A DNA stretch of 63,702 nucleotides, from positions 1 to 63,702 of the forward strand of contig JALONG010000022.1 in the NCBI GenBank assembly GCA_025455065.1, read 5' to 3'. The notes beneath the pieces were generated by a model, which ran no database searches, had not been told where the DNA came from, and saw nothing but the letters and a program-made list of their open reading frames with translations. Within the stretch, counting starts at the first letter, position 1. Each line of letters opens with the position of its first letter. Source of the stretch: Candidatus Kapaibacterium sp. Lineage in GTDB: Bacteria; Bacteroidota; Ignavibacteria; Kapaibacteriales; UBA4661. The position numbers and the translations under genes were made by a program. Below are positions 54,531 through 63,602 of this stretch, piece by piece.

Positions 54531-54570
54531 AAAAAAACGTGCAGCCCTGCAATGATGAGGACTACACGTT
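54531..54570 (-). terminator. Intrinsic terminator of the efflux operon
   Basis: On the minus strand the hairpin AACGTGTAGTCCT ... AGGGCTGCACGTT pairs fully, with two G-U pairs, and is followed by seven T. It lies about 235 bases after the last permease gene. Confidence 0.82.
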
Positions 54571-54640
54571 GTTGGTTCTAGTTGGATTCAGTTGGAAACA
54601 AAAATACAAGCGTCTCAAACGCAAGTAATGAAGCACTCTT

Positions 54641-54710
54641 TGTAACAAGGAGTTTCAACCCCTTGCCTCACGAATTATCGCCGACAAGGGGCTGAAGCCG
54701 CCTTGTTACA
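54641..54710. repeat. TGTAACAAGG palindromic repeat
   Basis: The outer arms TGTAACAAGG / CCTTGTTACA and inner arms CCCCTTG / CAAGGGG are symmetric around a 19-base centre. It belongs to neither of the other palindrome families in this window. Confidence 0.8.
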
Positions 54711-54806
54711 GGCGTGACTGAGGTAATAATGGAAAAGTACCTTTCCAACTAAAACCAAGTAGAACCACGTTGTTTCATTTTTCAATGTTATACTTCATAC
54801 TTTTCT

Positions 54807-56039
54807 TCACTCATACCGCAGCGCTTCAATCGGGTCTAAGGAAGCGGCTTTCCATGCGGGATAGCTGCCGAAAAGGATTCCTAGGAATGTGCAAATTACC
54901 ACACTGCCCACAACCCAATTCATCGGCACGGAGGCTTGCTGGAAGCCAAGCGCAGAACCGAGCGCCAAGCCGCCCAGTAACCCCAGAATGATACCAAACA
55001 CACCACCGATTTGGCACAAGGTAATTGCTTCAATCACAAACTGCGACATAATGTTCCAGCGCTTCGCGCCTATCGCCTTGCGTACACCGATTTCCCGCGT
55101 CCGCTCTTTGACCGAAACGAGCATGATGTTCATAATGCCCACGCCCGCCGCAATAAGCGCGATTGCGCCCGATGCGAAGCCGAAAATGGTGAGATAATCC
55201 GTCAATCCCGAAAATGAGGCAGCAAGGGATTCGTTGGTTTCTACGACAAAATTGTTATCCTCACCCGGCTTCACGTTGCGAATCGTGCGCATAATGCCGA
55301 TTGCTTCATCGGTAACAAAGCTAAGAGCCTCTTTGTTAGGGGCTTTAACGTAGATTGTCAGCGTGATATATTCCGCGAAATATTTTTGATACATCGTTAT
55401 CGGCACATAGACAACATCATCCAAACTGCTGCCTAAAATCGAGCCGCGTTTTTTCTGAAGCCCAATCACCGTGAACCGATGCCCTTTCACGCTGACTTGC
55501 TGCCCAAGCGGAGAAATTGCAGGAAATAAGCGTTCTGCAACGTCGCGCCCGATGATAATGATGGGGCGATTGAGGTTAATATCCTCTGCCGTAAATTCGC
55601 GTCCTTCGTCAATTATCACGTTATTGCAGATAAAATAGCCCTCGTCAATGCCTTCCACTGTTACCGTCGGGTCAGTGGCAAGGTTATTCGCTTTCACAAT
55701 AAAGCGCTGTTCATTATCATTCACGCTGACTGCTTCAGCGCTTTCCATCTGGCGTTTGAAATCTTTTGCCTGCGCGAAATCAATCGGCTTGCGTCCGCGA
55801 TACCGCATAGATTCTCGATTGCTTGTTACGATGCTTGGTCTGTGGCGGACTTGGAAGGTGTTCTGACCCAGCGAGGCGAGTTCACCATTAACGGAATTAT
55901 TCAGCGACGTAACCGCCGTTCCCGCGCCGATAATAGCAAATATGCCGATAGCAATACTGAGCAGCGTCAAGCCTGAACGCAGTTTATTTGCTCGGACGGC
56001 ATCGAATGCCATGATAATACTTTCGATGAAAATTTTCAT
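54807..56039 (-). CDS. MacB-type ABC permease, second copy
   Basis: 410 residues. It has one N-terminal membrane helix, a periplasmic MacB core of about 220 residues and three C-terminal helices with K-E-R-T-R-E-I-G-V-R-K-A-I-G-A, the FtsX-like motif. It forms an efflux or lipoprotein-release pump with the separate ATPase at 58696. It is the last gene of the operon. The permease at 56680 is a paralogue, so the pair may act as a heterodimer. Confidence 0.9.
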   Translation of the reverse strand: MKIFIESIIMAFDAVRANKLRSGLTLLSIAIGIFAIIGAGTAVTSLNNSVNGELASLGQNTFQVRHRPSIVTSNRESMRYRGRKPIDFAQAKDFKRQMESAEAVSVNDNEQRFIVKANNLATDPTVTVEGIDEGYFICNNVIIDEGREFTAEDINLNRPIIIIGRDVAERLFPAISPLGQQVSVKGHRFTVIGLQKKRGSILGSSLDDVVYVPITMYQKYFAEYITLTIYVKAPNKEALSFVTDEAIGIMRTIRNVKPGEDNNFVVETNESLAASFSGLTDYLTIFGFASGAIALIAAGVGIMNIMLVSVKERTREIGVRKAIGAKRWNIMSQFVIEAITLCQIGGVFGIILGLLGGLALGSALGFQQASVPMNWVVGSVVICTFLGILFGSYPAWKAASLDPIEALRYE

Positions 56040-56063
56040 GAGTTAAGAAAAAGATTCGAGGTT

Positions 56064-56402
56064 TTAAGGATGTTGTTGGCGAACTTCAATGACCGTTGAG
56101 GGCAGAACACCTTGCTCTAGGTGGCGTAAAATCTGGGGAATCAGGTTTTGAAGGGCTTGGTAGCGATTATCGAAATGTACAAGAACAAAAATGGTAATCG
56201 GAAAACGGTAGAGGTTTTGTTGAAACTGCAAGTTTCTATCAAGAGTGATGAAGGCATCAAAACCATTCAAGGTCATCAAGCCTAGTAGTTCTCCATTCTT
56301 CTTACCAAGCCACTTCATAGCTTGCATCGTTACGACTTCATGCGCTTCGCCGAAGTCTAAACGCAGTTTGCGGGGGACATTTTCATCAAGCAAAATTTTC
56401 AT
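56064..56402 (-). CDS. DUF5615 PIN-like protein (putative toxin)
   Basis: 112 residues from ATG 56402. M-K-I-L-L-D-E-N-V-P-R-K-L is the DUF5615 start, with Asp6 and Glu7 acidic residues, then F-I-T-L-D-R-N-L-Q-F-Q-Q. DUF5615 is a PIN-like predicted nuclease, often next to a DUF433 gene as here. The start overlaps the end of the DUF433 gene by 17 bases. Activity is inferred from the family. Confidence 0.82.
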   Translation of the reverse strand: MKILLDENVPRKLRLDFGEAHEVVTMQAMKWLGKKNGELLGLMTLNGFDAFITLDRNLQFQQNLYRFPITIFVLVHFDNRYQALQNLIPQILRHLEQGVLPSTVIEVRQQHP

Positions 56403-56637
56403 GGGCTTCCATTTCACGAGCCATTCGGTGAAGCAGTTCTTGATGCAAAAATTCATTCGTTTCTGCAAGCACTGAAAGCGCTTGTTCGCGGCGAACACTA
56501 GGGAAGTTTTCCAAAAAATCTTCCAACGTGCTTGTTTGCAAATACTCAAACAAAAACGCCACTGGAACACGTGTCCCGACAAAAACAGGCGTTCCGCTCA
56601 TTGTTTCGGGGTCAATAGAAATAGCTTCAAAACTCAT
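56386..56637 (-). CDS. DUF433 protein (putative antitoxin)
   Basis: 83 residues. I-D-P-E-T-M-S-G-T-P-V-F-V-G-T-R-V-P-V-A-F-L-F-E-Y-L is the DUF433 motif, a winged or ribbon-helix type region. It precedes the DUF5615 gene and likely controls it as in VapBC-like pairs. Both lie between two MacB-type permease genes. Confidence 0.85.
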   Translation of the reverse strand: MSFEAISIDPETMSGTPVFVGTRVPVAFLFEYLQTSTLEDFLENFPSVRREQALSVLAETNEFLHQELLHRMAREMEAHENFA

Positions 56638-56679
56638 TGTTCAATCTTTCAATAAAGAGGAAGAACACCAACGCACAAT

Positions 56680-57930
56680 TTATTCATACCGCAGCGCATC
56701 CACAGGGTCGAGTTTCGATGCCCGCATAGCAGGAATCATGCCCGCCAGAACGCCCACGACAATCGAAACTACCGTTGCAATAATGAGCAGATTCGGCGGA
56801 ATATACGGCGTGAGGAACGTTACTTCACCGAATTTCACCACCGCAAACATCACCACTGAACACAACACAAATGCCAACAGTGCGCCCAGAAAACACAGTG
56901 CCGAGGCTTCCACGAGAAATTGAAAGAGAATTGAGCGGCGACGCGCCCCCAGCGCTTTACGGATGCCGATTTCTTTTGTGCGCTCTGTTACCGACACAAA
57001 CATAATGTTCATAATGCCGATAATCCCTACCAAAAACGAAAGCGCCGTCAGACCAATACCCACCGCCCAAATACCGGTGCGGATATTGGCGATGTTGTCC
57101 CGAAACGCCTGCGTGGAATTGATACCGAAATTATTTTCTTCATCGGGACGCAAACGGCGTATTTGTCGCATATGTCCTATTGCTTCCATTTGCGCGTTTT
57201 CGATGTTGTCTTCGCCTCCGGCTTTGATAGCAACGGAAATATTTTTCATCATTTTGTTGCTGCTGGCATAGATGTTCAAAAATGATTTAATTGGGACAAT
57301 AATTTGATTATCAATCCATGGCGGAGCAAACATCGAACCTTGCTTTTCGATTTTTCCGATAACGGTAAAGGTTATGCCCTTGATTTTAATTTCTTTGCCA
57401 AGCGGGTCTGCGCCTTCGCCAAAGAAATTTTTTACCACATCATGCCCGACAACGCAAACATTCGAGCTGTACATATCCTCCACAGGCGAGAAAAAGCGCC
57501 CTGTTTTGATGATGCCTGCCGCAATGTCCGCATAGACACTATTGGCGCCGACAACCGTTATTCCGGTGTAATTTTCGCTACCGTATTTGATGGTCGCATT
57601 CCACTTCCGTGCAAGGATGGATGTAGCTTCGGCGCTTTGCATCTTTTCGGCAAGCTCTTCGCATTGGCGCAAGGTAATATCGGGACGATTCATGGTTTCG
57701 CGCCAAGACTTGCGCCCTGTCCAATCCCATTTGTCCACGTAGAGAACGTCCGTTCCCAGCGTCGAAATGGCTTGCTCAAAGGCGTAATCCAGCCCTTGCA
57801 AAAACCAACCCATAAAAATCACAAACGCAATACCAATCACCACCCCAAGCGATGTCAAGCCGGAGCGGAGTTTATTGGAGCGGATAGCGCTGAAGGCGAT
57901 TTTCATGCCTTCGAGAAGTTGTTGGAACAT
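56680..57930 (-). CDS. MacB-type ABC permease, first copy
   Basis: 416 residues with the same architecture as the copy at 54807: N-terminal helix, large periplasmic domain and three C-terminal helices with T-E-R-T-K-E-I-G-I-R-K-A-L-G-A. It is upstream of the toxin-antitoxin-like pair and directly downstream of the beta-barrel gene. It may form a hetero-oligomer with the second permease. Confidence 0.9.
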   Translation of the reverse strand: MFQQLLEGMKIAFSAIRSNKLRSGLTSLGVVIGIAFVIFMGWFLQGLDYAFEQAISTLGTDVLYVDKWDWTGRKSWRETMNRPDITLRQCEELAEKMQSAEATSILARKWNATIKYGSENYTGITVVGANSVYADIAAGIIKTGRFFSPVEDMYSSNVCVVGHDVVKNFFGEGADPLGKEIKIKGITFTVIGKIEKQGSMFAPPWIDNQIIVPIKSFLNIYASSNKMMKNISVAIKAGGEDNIENAQMEAIGHMRQIRRLRPDEENNFGINSTQAFRDNIANIRTGIWAVGIGLTALSFLVGIIGIMNIMFVSVTERTKEIGIRKALGARRRSILFQFLVEASALCFLGALLAFVLCSVVMFAVVKFGEVTFLTPYIPPNLLIIATVVSIVVGVLAGMIPAMRASKLDPVDALRYE

Positions 57931-57951
57931 GACTTTGTGTAAAGGAAAAAT

Positions 57952-58653
57952 TTAGAAAACTTTGTCGAGGAAAATTTGGAAGCCGATATTGAGACGAAGT
58001 GCACCAGTATTTGACGAAGGTGCTGTATACAAGATTGGAAAGCCTGAAGCTGCGGTGAGACGGTTGTCTACGCCAAGGAAGAACCGTCGGTCATAGTTCA
58101 CCAGTAATTCCAACGCTACATCACGCGACACAAACCATGTAGAGCCGAGTGTCAGCGTTGGTGTGATGTTGTGTAACGTCAGTTGCGAACCGGGAAAAAA
58201 AGACTCCAATGAAAGCGCGTACTGCACAGCAACACCACCAAATAGTGCAGCATGGGAGCCAACATTAGCGAAATAATAGCGAGCAAACGGACCGACTCCA
58301 ACCCCTAATCCGGAATTAGCTCCGGCAAAATTTTCACCGCCAGCAATACCATAATTCATTCCCAGAGAACCGCCAATAACAACATTTTGTGCTACCAAAA
58401 AGCCAAGAGTTGTTCCGGCATTAACATTTATAGAGGAAAATATCCGTGTGCTAGTGCTACCGCCAATAACAATGCTTTGCTGCTCATTGAAAGCAAAATT
58501 TGCACCACCCAAACTTCCGCCAACAAGCCAACGTCCCTGCACTAAACCTTGCGGAGTGACTTGTTCGGTTTGCGCAAGCATGATATTTGAACGGAAGCAA
58601 AGCACGGCAAGCAATAGCAGCGCTTTCAATGAAGCGCGTGTCAGGTTATTCAT
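57952..58653 (-). CDS. Outer-membrane beta-barrel protein
   Basis: 233 residues. Signal peptide 1-27, then Gly-rich amphipathic strands (W-L-V-G-G-S-L-G-G-A-N-F, G-P-F-A-R-Y-Y-F-A) and a C-terminal L-N-I-G-F-Q-I-F-L-D-K-V-F ending in Phe, as outer-membrane barrels do. Its place inside the efflux operon suggests a helper in the outer membrane, but this is a guess. Confidence 0.75.
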   Translation of the reverse strand: MNNLTRASLKALLLLAVLCFRSNIMLAQTEQVTPQGLVQGRWLVGGSLGGANFAFNEQQSIVIGGSTSTRIFSSINVNAGTTLGFLVAQNVVIGGSLGMNYGIAGGENFAGANSGLGVGVGPFARYYFANVGSHAALFGGVAVQYALSLESFFPGSQLTLHNITPTLTLGSTWFVSRDVALELLVNYDRRFFLGVDNRLTAASGFPILYTAPSSNTGALRLNIGFQIFLDKVF

Positions 58654-58695
58654 GGAGAAACTCCTGTGAAAAATAGAAATGAGGAAGTGGATTCG

Positions 58696-59445
58696 CTACT
58701 CTGTAGCCGTTTCTTCCGGCTTGCGCAGTTCCGAAACATATGTCTCGTTGATAATATCGGATTCGATAAGACCGTCGCGGACGCGGATAACGCGGTGGGC
58801 GTGGGCAGCAATGTCCGGTTCGTGCGTTACGACGATAATCGTGTTGCCTTTTTCCCAGAGTTCTTCAAACATCCGCATTACTTCGTCACCCGTCTTGGAA
58901 TCAAGGTTTCCTGTGGGTTCGTCGGCGAGAATGATAGACGGGTCATTCACCAGCGCACGGGCAATCGCCACACGCTGACGCTGACCGCCGGAAAGTTCGT
59001 TGGGCTTATGTTCCATGCGGTTTTCCAAGCCGACATTCGCAAGCGCCTTTTCCGCTTTTTCCTGACGCTGTGCGGCGCTCAACCCCGCATAAACAAGCGG
59101 AAGTTCGACGTTTTTAAGCGTGGAATAGCGCGGCAAAAGGTTGAACGTTTGAAAAACGAAGCCGATTTCTTTGTTGCGAATGTCGGCAAGGTCGTTATCA
59201 TCCATTTCGCTGACAACGTTACCGTTCAGCGTATATGCGCCTGTTGTGGGCGTGTCGAGGCAGCCCAGAATGTTCATCAGCGTTGATTTTCCTGAGCCGG
59301 AAGGACCCATTATCGCTACATATTCGTTTTTGCGAATTTGTAGCGAAATATCCTTCACCGCATGAACTTTTTCCTCACCCATAACGTAGGTTTTGGAAAT
59401 ATGCTCAATGTCAATAATGACGGGCTGTTCGGTCGTTGTGGACAT
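58696..59445 (-). CDS. MacB/LolD-type ABC ATPase
   Basis: 249 residues. Walker [11 protein letters not shown]-loop [11 protein letters not shown], signature [14 protein letters not shown], Walker B I-I-L-A-D-E-P, H-loop V-V-T-H-E. It energises the two MacB-type permeases. It lies between the barrel and adaptor genes. Confidence 0.93.
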   Translation of the reverse strand: MSTTTEQPVIIDIEHISKTYVMGEEKVHAVKDISLQIRKNEYVAIMGPSGSGKSTLMNILGCLDTPTTGAYTLNGNVVSEMDDNDLADIRNKEIGFVFQTFNLLPRYSTLKNVELPLVYAGLSAAQRQEKAEKALANVGLENRMEHKPNELSGGQRQRVAIARALVNDPSIILADEPTGNLDSKTGDEVMRMFEELWEKGNTIIVVTHEPDIAAHAHRVIRVRDGLIESDIINETYVSELRKPEETATE

Positions 59446-59454
59446 AGTTTTTTT

Positions 59455-59496
59455 CAGTGTTGAGTGTTGAGTTTTACGTGCTGAGTTTTGGGTGCT
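59455..59496. repeat. TTGAGTGTTGAG-type short repeat
   Basis: CAGTGTTGAGTGTTGAGTTTT resembles the repeat at 1571-1600. It lies between the ATPase and adaptor genes. Confidence 0.5.
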
Positions 59497-59501
59497 ACAA
59501 T

Positions 59502-60797
59502 TTAATTCTTCTTGAATTTCTTTGCACCGACAGAATCTACCTTCACAAGCGCCCCGTCTTCCAATTCCTTGGAAATGGCGCGAAAATTACCGCTAATCAC
59601 CGTCTGTCCTTCTTTCAAGCCGTCTTTGATTTCGATGTATCCGCCGTCGCTGATGCCTGTTTCCACGCGCACCATTTTTGCTTTATTGCCTTCTTTGAGG
59701 AATACCACTTGCGGAGGCTTCGCGTTAGCGCTTTCGGCAGCTTTCTTTTTCGCACTTTCTTGTTTGCGAGCGCCGCCGTCGAGCTGTTCGGCTTCGCCTT
59801 CTTTTTCTTGCGGCTTGCGGATCGTTACCGATTGAAGCGGCACAGAGATAGAGTTGGGGCGGGTTTCGGTTTCAATATCAACATCACAACTCATGCCCGG
59901 ACGCAAGCGCCCATCAAGGTCAATGAGGCGAATTTTGATAGCAAAATTTACGACTTCTTCCTGCGTTCCGGCAGCAGCGCGTTTTGCGGAATTACCGATT
60001 TGATAGACATAACCGCGAAACACGCGATTCGGAAAAGCATCAATGCGGACGCGAGCGGTGTCGCCAATCGAAATCATCACCACGTCGTTTTCATCCACAT
60101 CAATTTCTGCGTTCATAATGCTGAGGTCAGCAATTTGCATAATCTCTGTACCTTGAAATTGCTGCGTTCCCAGCACTTTTTCGCCTTTTTCTACCGGAAG
60201 CGCCACAACGATAGCATTATTCGGCGAATACACGGTTGTTCTGCCGGAAGTTACACTGGACTGGCGCACGACAGCCTGAGAACGCTCGAAATCCTTCTGA
60301 CTGGCTTCAAATCGTGCTTGAGCGCTGCCCAGTGCGGCATTGGCTTGGTCATATTCGCCTTTGGAAGCGAACTGTTTTTCGTACAAGCCTTTAACGCGGT
60401 CAAATTCAAGTTTTGCACGCTCAAGGTCAGCACGAACCGTGTTAATCTGCGCTTTTGCGGATTCCGACGCATAGCGAGCTTGCTCCAACTGCGCTTGCAC
60501 CAAGTCGGGCTGGATTTTCACCAGCAAATCGCCCTTGCGCACGGTATCGCCTTCTTTGACGGGCAAGGTAATAATCTCGCCGCTTACTTCCGATGAGATT
60601 TTTACTAAAATTTCCGGCTGAATTTTTCCCGTCGCCGACACGGTTTGCGTGATAGTGCGCCGCCCCACTTGTTCAACCGTAACTTCGATGGATTTATCAC
60701 TTCTGCCCAGAACAGCAGCCGTGATGCCACCTCCGACGATAACAAGGCCAATAATCAGTAAAATCACATTGCGACGTTTGTTGTTTTTCTTTGCCAT
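59502..60797 (-). CDS. MacA-like efflux adaptor (HlyD family)
   Basis: 431 residues. N-terminal membrane anchor, lipoyl-like [17 protein letters not shown] region, a coiled-coil hairpin around 95-185, beta-barrel domain and a C-terminal [14 protein letters not shown] segment. It has a Glu/Lys-rich insert near 330-365. It links the inner-membrane pump to TolC. It lies 98 bases downstream of tolC, on the same strand. Confidence 0.93.
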   Translation of the reverse strand: MAKKNNKRRNVILLIIGLVIVGGGITAAVLGRSDKSIEVTVEQVGRRTITQTVSATGKIQPEILVKISSEVSGEIITLPVKEGDTVRKGDLLVKIQPDLVQAQLEQARYASESAKAQINTVRADLERAKLEFDRVKGLYEKQFASKGEYDQANAALGSAQARFEASQKDFERSQAVVRQSSVTSGRTTVYSPNNAIVVALPVEKGEKVLGTQQFQGTEIMQIADLSIMNAEIDVDENDVVMISIGDTARVRIDAFPNRVFRGYVYQIGNSAKRAAAGTQEEVVNFAIKIRLIDLDGRLRPGMSCDVDIETETRPNSISVPLQSVTIRKPQEKEGEAEQLDGGARKQESAKKKAAESANAKPPQVVFLKEGNKAKMVRVETGISDGGYIEIKDGLKEGQTVISGNFRAISKELEDGALVKVDSVGAKKFKKN

Positions 60798-60895
60798 GAC
60801 AGTAATTCGTAGAAAATGAGATGTGTAGTGTTATTAAATTCATAAACAAAGTTGGTGCGAAAATCAATTCAGACCACCGAAGGTGCAAGCACTTA

Positions 60896-62254
60896 CTATT
60901 CTTCCAATAGCCCTAGAGCAAATCGCATCTGGTATTGTGCAGCAATGTAGTTGTAGATAGCATTAGCACGATTAATCTTAGCAGTAGCCAGATTACCGTT
61001 TGCAGTTGTATAATCCAAGATATTTGCAGCACCAACTTTGAATCGTTCTTCTGCGGCATCAAAATTTTGTTGTGCTGCTTTGATAGCACGGGCAGTAATA
61101 TCAAGGCTTTTTTCAGCAGCAGTAAGTTGGATAAAGGCATTCTGTACATCGGCATTTATCCGTTGTTCCGCTTGGCGCTTCTGAATCATCGCCTGTTGCT
61201 CGACTATTTGTGCGCGTTGGATAGACACATCACGCTGGAACCCGTTAAAAATTGTATAATCCAAGGAAAGTCCTAATCCTTGACGACCATACTCGAATCC
61301 ACTCAGAGCATTTCCGTTCCAATTATATTGGTAACCGGCACTCAGCGTTGGAAGCCATGATGCTTGTGCAGCTTTTACCGACGATTGTGCAGCTTCTACC
61401 GACGACTGCGCAGCAACAATATCAAGACGCTTATTTGTAGCGGTTTCCGCCGCGGTGCCTAAATCACCAATGGCATTACGAAATGCTTTTATATCGTTTT
61501 CGCTAATAGTAGCAGGTATTTGAATATCAGCAAAATCAGCATTAACCGATGGATTCATTCCTAAGGTCGTGAGCAGCGTTCCTTTTGCAAGTTCGAGGTC
61601 ATTTTCTGCTTGTACAATTGCCAATTCACGATTTGCGACATCCGCTTCTTGTGTGAGAACAGGTGCAACTGCAATAACTCCTGCTTCGTATTGCGCACGA
61701 AGGCGCTCAACTTGTTTTTTTCCTACCTCAAAGTCTTCACGTCGGATACGCAGAGTCTGCTTTGCGCGTAGGACAGTAATGTACTGAGAGCGAACCGTAT
61801 TCAAGATACGGCGGCGTGTTTGATTTAAGGTATTATCAGCAGCAGTTTGACTTGAGAGTGCAGCAGCGTTATTATTTTCTCGTGCAAAGCCATCGAAAAT
61901 TGTGTAACCGATATTTCCAGAAGCAAAAAAAAGATTTTGGTTTGTAATAGGGATTTCCTGCACTTGTCCGCCAAGATTAAATCCTGTAACGGTATTCAAT
62001 GTTCGACTATAACCTAAAGAAATACTCGCATTAGGCAAGTAGCCAGCGAAGGCAGAACGCTTCCGAGCAGCAGCATCAAGAGAAGAAGCAATAGCGTTCT
62101 GAACCTCTAAATTGTCTCCAGCAGCAATTTTCAGGCATTCTTCCAATGTGTAAACACGTACTGCGCCAGCAACTTGCTGTTGAGCATACAAAACAGAGCA
62201 AGTAATCATGCAATAACAGCATATCACCAATGCAAAAAGTCGAAATGTTTTCAT
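60896..62254 (-). CDS. TolC family outer-membrane efflux protein
   Basis: 452 residues from ATG 62254. Signal peptide 1-26; two repeats of long coiled-coil helices with L-E-E-C-L-K-I-A-A near the start and A-E-E-R-F-K-V-G-A-A-N-I-L-D-Y near the end. It forms the exit duct for the pump encoded downstream and heads the operon. Confidence 0.93.
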   Translation of the reverse strand: MKTFRLFALVICCYCMITCSVLYAQQQVAGAVRVYTLEECLKIAAGDNLEVQNAIASSLDAAARKRSAFAGYLPNASISLGYSRTLNTVTGFNLGGQVQEIPITNQNLFFASGNIGYTIFDGFARENNNAAALSSQTAADNTLNQTRRRILNTVRSQYITVLRAKQTLRIRREDFEVGKKQVERLRAQYEAGVIAVAPVLTQEADVANRELAIVQAENDLELAKGTLLTTLGMNPSVNADFADIQIPATISENDIKAFRNAIGDLGTAAETATNKRLDIVAAQSSVEAAQSSVKAAQASWLPTLSAGYQYNWNGNALSGFEYGRQGLGLSLDYTIFNGFQRDVSIQRAQIVEQQAMIQKRQAEQRINADVQNAFIQLTAAEKSLDITARAIKAAQQNFDAAEERFKVGAANILDYTTANGNLATAKINRANAIYNYIAAQYQMRFALGLLEE

Positions 62255-62314
62255 AACCAATCCAATAGAACGTAAAGAAGTTAGTAATTGCAAAAGTAGA
62301 AGGCTTGAATTCAA

Positions 62315-62572
62315 GAGGTTTTATCAGCATCCATAGACTATGTAACGAAAAGTGTTAAAATTTGTTACAAGCCTTGCAGAAAAAAAATTGTGTGTTTTTA
62401 CGTTTGATAGCGCTTCAATGCTGGATTCTTTGGTTCAACGTCAGTATGTGTGCGGGTTACATCATACTATTTCCATCACCGAAAAGCCCTACGAAAAATC
62501 TTGGACTACCGCGCCGAAATGAATAAATTGCCCGTTCAAAACAACCTTCCAACCACATTCACGGGAACTTTG
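62315..62572. promoter_or_regulatory. Divergent intergenic region between tolC and MDR gene
   Basis: 258 bases without a gene. It holds direct TGTTAAAATTTGTTAC text and an A-tract near 62385. It probably carries promoters for both sides, but I see no clear element. Confidence 0.4.
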
Positions 62573-63553
62573 ATGAACGCTATACAATTCGATACCGTTG
62601 GCGAACCCGCATCCGTCCTAACCTTGCGCGACATTCCCGAACCCCAAGCAGCAGAGGGCGAAGTTCTCATTCGCGTCAAAGCCCGTTCTATCAATCCTTC
62701 CGACCTCGCGTTTATTCGCGGCGGGTATGGGATTCGCCCGAAACTCCCTTCGGGCGCGGGTTTCGAGGCAATGGGAGAAATCGCGGCACACGGCGTGGGA
62801 GTAGATAGCGCAAAACTACCCATTGGACAGCGTGTAGCATTTACAGCGCTACAAGGCGCTTGGCAGGAATATATCTGCGTTCCCGCACAAACACTTATTC
62901 CTCTGCCGCCTACCATCAGCGATGACGTTGGAGCGCAACTTTTTGTGAATCCGCTCACTGCATTTGCGATGCTGCATGAATGTGGCTTGCAAGCAGGGGA
63001 TTGGCTTTTGCTTACTGCCGGTGCGTCCACCTTCAGCCAACTCGTCGTGCAGCTTGCCGCAGCGCAAGGCATCAAGGTTATCTGCACCGTTAGGCGGGAT
63101 GATTTTACCGAACACCTTATGCAACTTGGCGCGGCAGCCGTTGTGAACACAGCAAAAGAAAATCTCCAAGCAACAGTGAAAGAACTCACCGGACGCGGTG
63201 CAAAAGCAGCGCTCGAAGCTATAGGCGGAAAAGCAGGCGCGGAGGCAATAGAATGTCTCGCACGAAACGGTATTATGCTTGTCTATGGAATGCTCAGTTT
63301 AGAGCCGATTCCGCTTAATAGCGCAGTGATGATTTTCAAGCAAGTTACGCTGCGTGGTTTTTGGCTCACCGAATGGATGAAAACCGCCGAACCCGCCTTG
63401 CAACACAAAGCCGCTTCAACGCTGCTGTCGCTCTTTGCAAGCGGCAAACTCAACGTCAGCGTTGATGCGAAATACCCTCTGGAACAGTGGAAAGAAGCCG
63501 TTCTCCATGCGGAAAAACCCGGACGCGGAGGGAAAATTTTGCTTGTTGATTAG
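62573..63553 (+). CDS. MDR family NADPH-dependent quinone/enoyl reductase
   Basis: 326 residues from ATG 62573, where M-N-A-I-Q-F-D matches the family start; ATGs at 62519 and 62450 would add atypical leaders. N-terminal GroES-like domain with G-F-E-A-M-G-E-I-A-A-H-G, then Rossmann L-L-L-T-A-G-A-S-T-F and a V-I-C-T-V-R-R-D pocket. No Zn-binding Cys cluster is seen, as in quinone/MECR-type reductases. The electron acceptor is not known. Confidence 0.85.
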   Translation: MNAIQFDTVGEPASVLTLRDIPEPQAAEGEVLIRVKARSINPSDLAFIRGGYGIRPKLPSGAGFEAMGEIAAHGVGVDSAKLPIGQRVAFTALQGAWQEYICVPAQTLIPLPPTISDDVGAQLFVNPLTAFAMLHECGLQAGDWLLLTAGASTFSQLVVQLAAAQGIKVICTVRRDDFTEHLMQLGAAAVVNTAKENLQATVKELTGRGAKAALEAIGGKAGAEAIECLARNGIMLVYGMLSLEPIPLNSAVMIFKQVTLRGFWLTEWMKTAEPALQHKAASTLLSLFASGKLNVSVDAKYPLEQWKEAVLHAEKPGRGGKILLVD

Positions 63554-63568
63554 CTCCCACGACGGGAA

Positions 63569-63600
63569 CCCGTTCTACGTTTAAGAAAACGTAGGACGGG
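63569..63600 (+). repeat. 32-nt palindrome, copy D
   Basis: Arm CCCGTTCTACGTT, loop TAAGAA, arm AACGTAGGACGGG. Its outer arms match copy C while the inner TT/AA replaces CC/GG, so the pairing is kept. Confidence 0.88.
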
Positions 63601-63602
63601 GC

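Larger units (their letters stand above)
54434..54806. other. 373-base intergenic region with terminator and palindrome
   Basis: It holds an intrinsic terminator for the minus-strand efflux operon (54531-54570) and a 70-bp palindromic repeat (54641-54710), with TTGG-T/A-TTC-type short repeats between. No gene is seen. Confidence 0.7.
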
